NCBI RefSeq assembly: GCF_024623065.1
Contig: NZ_JANJZR010000010.1
Location: 1-64,000 of the forward strand
Length of the DNA stretch: 64,000 nucleotides
Direction: 5' to 3'
DNA from: Bacteroides acidifaciens
GTDB taxonomy: Bacteria > Bacteroidota > Bacteroidia > Bacteroidales > Bacteroidaceae
Shown piece by piece: positions 60,723 through 64,000 of the stretch (its first letter is position 1; each line of letters begins with the position of its first letter). The position numbers and the translations under genes are program-made. The notes beneath the pieces are model-generated. The model was not told where the DNA came from. It worked only from the letters and a program-made list of their open reading frames with translations, and did not search any database.

Positions 60723-62985
60723 ATTTAGGATGGACAATAGGGAAATGTTCTTTCCTTGTCTCAAAAGCTGGATTAACCGCTTTCATCCCCCCGTCAAAAC
60801 GAAGGATGAAGAAATCCAAATCGAGCCGCAGCCCTAATCCGTAAGCCACCGCTATCTGCTTATAGAACTTATCAAACTCGAAAACGCCACCCGGCTGATT
60901 CGCATAGCTTCTTATAGTCCAGATATTGCCGGCATCTACAAATACCGCTCCCTGGAACTTCCAAAATAATTTACTCCGATACTCGATACTGGCGTCCAGC
61001 TTAATATCACCGGATTGGTCCAACAAATTCCCATTTCCCGCAAAAGAACCCGGTCCCAAATCCCGTACAGACCAACCACGGACACTGTTAGCTCCACCTG
61101 AGAAATATTGCTTCTCAAACGGGATTGTTTTTGCATTTCCGTAAGGAACCGCAATTCCTACACCTGCATGAAATGCAAATGAATTACGACGGTCTATTCT
61201 TATGTTTTTAGCAAAATCGAATTCGCCTTTGAGATATTGTGCATAAGGAATCCCCAGTATTGCATACTCGCCATTATCATTTTTACGAATACTCGTTGCT
61301 TTGGACAAAGCATACATTATATTTCCGGCTGATTCGAAATTAAAACGAATAGAATATGAGTTGGCAGCAATTGTATTATTTACAATAGAACCGCCTACAC
61401 TATTATAATTATAGCTATATCCCATATTTATAATCAATCGGTCTTGATAATTATATTGGAAAACCTGATTCTGCCCCTTATTTATATAATCCTCCCTAAA
61501 CTTTTCGGAAATACGCGGCAAATAGAGGAAACCTATGTTAATCAAATCGATACGATGTTGTATTCTTTGACGTTGACTCCATTTATAGCTCCAGTTGGCA
61601 GAAGCCATCGTGCGCAGAAATTCAGGTCGCAACTGATAATTATACTGTAATCCAAACTCCGTAGTAGCGCGGATTTTCCGCTTAAAGTCCGAAGAAAGAA
61701 AAGGAAACAGGAAGTTAGGGAAATTAATGCTTGTCTCTACCCCATATTCAGTATAGTTATTATTCGAATAACCTGCCTGCAGACCGGAAATCACTTCATA
61801 AGCTCCACGGAACTTTATCATAAAAGTCTCCGAACCACGAAAAAGGTTCCGGTTCTGGAAAGAGACGGAGGCCGCCGCCCCCAGGTCACCGGCAGAGTTA
61901 GTTCCCTCAACCTCGAAAGCTATGGATTTATGCTTGCTTTTAGTCAACATCACATAACAATCAAGTTTCGCCGAATCGCCTATCTGAGTTTCGACAAAAC
62001 GGATATTAGTATATTTCAATGCAGGCAAACGTCCGAAACTGGAATATGTATGTTGCACGTTCCGTTCATTATACAAATCTCCGGAGCTAAAACGCAAATT
62101 ATCCGTAAGCACTTTAGGGCGCAGGTACAGCTTATCTTTATAATAAATCGGATATCCTTTATAATGAACAGAATCATTGATTTCCACACTACTCATCGCC
62201 GAAGACTGCAACACATCATAATCTGTAATGAAATTAATTTTGTTTATCCAATATTGCTGGTGCGCTCTTGCAGAATCACTGGCATGAGGCTTATATGGTC
62301 GCAAAGATTGGGTTAAATCTACATTATAAGTATTGCGTACTGTATCAGCAGTATAACCAATATAGTCTTTATTGAATTTATAGTAACCATTCCGCAGCAG
62401 TCTGTCCGTGATACGCTGCCTGTCCGCATCCAATATATTGACATCAAAATCCATTCCCTCTTTCAGCAGGCCTCCGGCAGAATCCCTTTTCAGGATACCG
62501 GCTATCTTAGGGTCAGTTATGTCATATTTAATAGTTCGGACAATGTATGGTTTTCCCGCTGTCACATCATAATATAATTTTATCTTTTTCTTTTTTATCT
62601 TCGTCGAACGTTTCACCGTTGCCGCCATATATCCCATATTATGTACAGCTTTAGTAATCTCTTCTTCAGAACGTAACGCTTCTTCCTCACTGTATATCAC
62701 AGGGGCATCCCCTATTCTTCTCAAGAACTTATTCCCCCATTTGGCAGAGTCGCGTCCCGAAAGGTTATAGACATAAAGCTGCGTCTTTATCAAACTGAAC
62801 CACTTGGCGTTAGGATTCTGACGCACATACATGCGCAAAGAAGAAGGGCGGATGTTTTTCTGGTCCGTACGAATCTTGACTTCATCTAACAAATAAGAAC
62901 CATCCGGCACAAACTTAGTGGCAGTGCACGAAGCAAGTGACAGGACAGCAGCGGAAGCAATCAAAAAAAGGAAATTTCTCCTCAT
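60676..62985 (-). CDS. BamA/TamA-family outer-membrane protein
   Basis: This 769-residue protein has a lipoprotein-type signal (AVLSLASCTAT), POTRA-like domains (residues ~20-330, with LRSEEEITKAVHNMGYMAATVKRSTK) and a C-terminal 16-strand barrel of the bacterial surface antigen type, including the conserved SVRGWSVRDLGPGSF. It ends in FHFAVGYPF with the terminal aromatic expected of barrels. It probably inserts or exports outer-membrane proteins or lipids, as TamA does. No TamB-like gene is in the window. Confidence 0.88.
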   Translation of the reverse strand: MRRNFLFLIASAAVLSLASCTATKFVPDGSYLLDEVKIRTDQKNIRPSSLRMYVRQNPNAKWFSLIKTQLYVYNLSGRDSAKWGNKFLRRIGDAPVIYSEEEALRSEEEITKAVHNMGYMAATVKRSTKIKKKKIKLYYDVTAGKPYIVRTIKYDITDPKIAGILKRDSAGGLLKEGMDFDVNILDADRQRITDRLLRNGYYKFNKDYIGYTADTVRNTYNVDLTQSLRPYKPHASDSARAHQQYWINKINFITDYDVLQSSAMSSVEINDSVHYKGYPIYYKDKLYLRPKVLTDNLRFSSGDLYNERNVQHTYSSFGRLPALKYTNIRFVETQIGDSAKLDCYVMLTKSKHKSIAFEVEGTNSAGDLGAAASVSFQNRNLFRGSETFMIKFRGAYEVISGLQAGYSNNNYTEYGVETSINFPNFLFPFLSSDFKRKIRATTEFGLQYNYQLRPEFLRTMASANWSYKWSQRQRIQHRIDLINIGFLYLPRISEKFREDYINKGQNQVFQYNYQDRLIINMGYSYNYNSVGGSIVNNTIAANSYSIRFNFESAGNIMYALSKATSIRKNDNGEYAILGIPYAQYLKGEFDFAKNIRIDRRNSFAFHAGVGIAVPYGNAKTIPFEKQYFSGGANSVRGWSVRDLGPGSFAGNGNLLDQSGDIKLDASIEYRSKLFWKFQGAVFVDAGNIWTIRSYANQPGGVFEFDKFYKQIAVAYGLGLRLDLDFFILRFDGGMKAVNPAFETRKEHFPIVHPKFSRDFAFHFAVGYPF

Positions 62986-63021
62986 ACGGTTTTTACGTCG
63001 ATAGTATAAAAAATACGATTA

Positions 63022-63029
63022 CAAAGATA
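63022..63029 (-). promoter_or_regulatory. -7 box of the TamA-like gene
   Basis: It reads TATCTTTG on the minus strand, 36 bp upstream of the ATG. Confidence 0.65.
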
Positions 63030-63102
63030 AATTATATTTTCCGATGAGGAAAATAAATTAAGAAAAAGAGGGCAAAGTGAGGATAGATTGGAAATATCTT
63101 TA

Positions 63103-63110
63103 TAGCTTTG
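63103..63110 (+). promoter_or_regulatory. -7 box of the TrmH-family gene
   Basis: TAGCTTTG contains the TTG at 63108 listed as a start, so translation begins at ATG 63129. Confidence 0.6.
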
Positions 63111-63128
63111 CAAAAGAATATCAAATTT

Positions 63129-63896
63129 ATGGCATCACTGAGTAAAAACAAAATAAAGTATATCCACTCGCTGGAACAGAAGAAAATACGTAAGGAAGAA
63201 CGAGTTTTTCTTGCCGAAGGTCCCAAACTGGTAGGCGATTTGCTTGAGCATTTTCCTTGTCGTTTTTTGGCTGCCACTTCATTATGGCTCCAAAAGCACA
63301 CGGATATTCATGCAAACGAACTTGTGGAAGTTTCTCAGGAAGAACTTTCACGAGCCAGCCTGCTGAAAACTCCCCAACAGGTACTTGCTATTTTTGAGCA
63401 GCCCCAATATACCCTCAATCCGGAAGTAGCCTGCCACTCCCTTTGCCTGGCATTGGACGATGTTCAGGATCCCGGAAATTTGGGTACCATTATCCGGTTG
63501 GCTGATTGGTTCGGTATCGAGCATATCATTTGCTCACAAAATACGGTAGACGTGTATAATCCCAAAACAGTGCAGGCAACCATGGGCGGAATCGCACGGG
63601 TAAAGGTACATTATACTTCTCTTCCGGATTTTATCCGTTCACTCGGAGATAATACTCCTGTGTTCGGTACTTTTCTAGACGGGAAAAACATGTACGAGCA
63701 GCCATTATCCACTACCGGACTGATTGTTATGGGAAATGAAGGAAACGGTATAGGGAAAGAAGTGGAAACATTAATCAACCGGAAGCTATATATACCCAAT
63801 TATCCGCAAGGGCAGGAAACTTCCGAATCACTGAATGTAGCCATTGCTACCGCAGTAATCTGTGCCGAGTTCCGTCGACAGGCTGCATGGAAATAA
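63129..63896 (+). CDS. TrmH/SpoU-family RNA 2'-O-methyltransferase
   Basis: From ATG 63129 this is a 255-residue SPOUT methyltransferase with an N-terminal substrate-binding domain (KIKYIHSLEQKKIRKEERVFLAEGPKLV) and the trefoil-knot motifs DDVQDPGNLGTIIRLADWFG, LIVMGNEGNGIGKEV and SESLNVAIATAVICAEFRRQ. It methylates a ribose in rRNA or tRNA, and the target nucleotide is not evident. No feature is seen in the last 100 bp of the window. Confidence 0.9.
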   Translation: MASLSKNKIKYIHSLEQKKIRKEERVFLAEGPKLVGDLLEHFPCRFLAATSLWLQKHTDIHANELVEVSQEELSRASLLKTPQQVLAIFEQPQYTLNPEVACHSLCLALDDVQDPGNLGTIIRLADWFGIEHIICSQNTVDVYNPKTVQATMGGIARVKVHYTSLPDFIRSLGDNTPVFGTFLDGKNMYEQPLSTTGLIVMGNEGNGIGKEVETLINRKLYIPNYPQGQETSESLNVAIATAVICAEFRRQAAWK

Positions 63897-64000
63897 AATC
63901 AAAGGGATAGAATAAATAAGGGAGCAAGGCTTCTCCCCGCCTTTGAAACTCATCAAGAAACTTCCCCAAACAATGGGAAGGTTGATTGGCAGCAACAGGA

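Noticed and set aside
1-64000. CRISPR array, rRNA operon, prophage or full insertion sequence
   Set aside because: No regularly spaced repeats, rRNA motifs, phage structural genes, integrase or transposase ORF were seen. The only mobile element is the non-autonomous one at 2613-2832.

Overview
This window looks like chromosome from a gut Bacteroides, probably close to B. thetaiotaomicron. Three things support this. Almost every transcription unit is preceded by the phylum's -7 box (TAnnTTTG) instead of a -10 TATAAT. The protein families are typical of the phylum: DUF3575/DUF5119/fimbrillin, HU-HIG, HU-CCDC81 with SPOR, DUF3990/DUF3791, DUF3332 and DUF4738. A serine palmitoyltransferase for sphingolipids is also present. 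Species identity is inferred from recall of the gene content and was not tested. There is no rRNA, CRISPR array, phage or complete insertion sequence.

Layout. 0-5 kb: a FetA/FetB-like ABC exporter diverges from a WYL regulator that is split by a 220-bp MITE, followed by small orphan genes and a structured RNA (copy A). 5-10 kb: a uracil-DNA glycosylase relative, an AAA/PD-(D/E)XK protein, a DUF2148 ferredoxin protein and the two-step agmatine-to-putrescine pathway. 10-15 kb: GtrA, AspS, a lipid kinase and serine palmitoyltransferase. 15-28 kb: a large efflux operon (TolC, HlyD, FtsX, ATPase, FtsX, truncated FtsX) diverges from a sigma-54 activator and its histidine kinase. The intergenic region holds a sigma-54-like promoter and two helically phased palindromes.

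28-46 kb: two tRNA-Pro(TGG) genes plus an inverted tRNA fragment, TrmN6, a Lon-Tgt-LptF/G operon, a thioredoxin-fold protein without catalytic cysteines behind a structured leader, SerB, a DEAD-box helicase, RfbC-Ugd, and an HU/SPOR-FHA-DUF3990 remnant-DUF3791 cluster. A Sel1/MORN protein, an EcsC protein with an unusual leader, and the second structured RNA (copy B) follow. 46-64 kb: an HU-HIG protein, the UxaB/LacI/UxaC hexuronate genes, a fimbrillin cluster, two tRNA-Lys(CTT) genes, an MBL hydrolase, a POT transporter, a HAD phosphatase with a candidate small RNA downstream, DoxX, DUF3332, a TamA/BamA-like outer-membrane protein and a TrmH-family methyltransferase.

The most notable signals lie outside the ORFs. 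First, two divergent copies of a roughly 240-nt RNA keep the same promoter, fold and terminator while compensatory changes preserve several helices; the shape recalls 6S RNA. Second, the MITE has a 9-bp target duplication, and removing it in silico restores the WYL frame exactly. Third, the efflux operon has a clean sigma-54 control region. Fourth, the EcsC leader can form two mutually exclusive helices.
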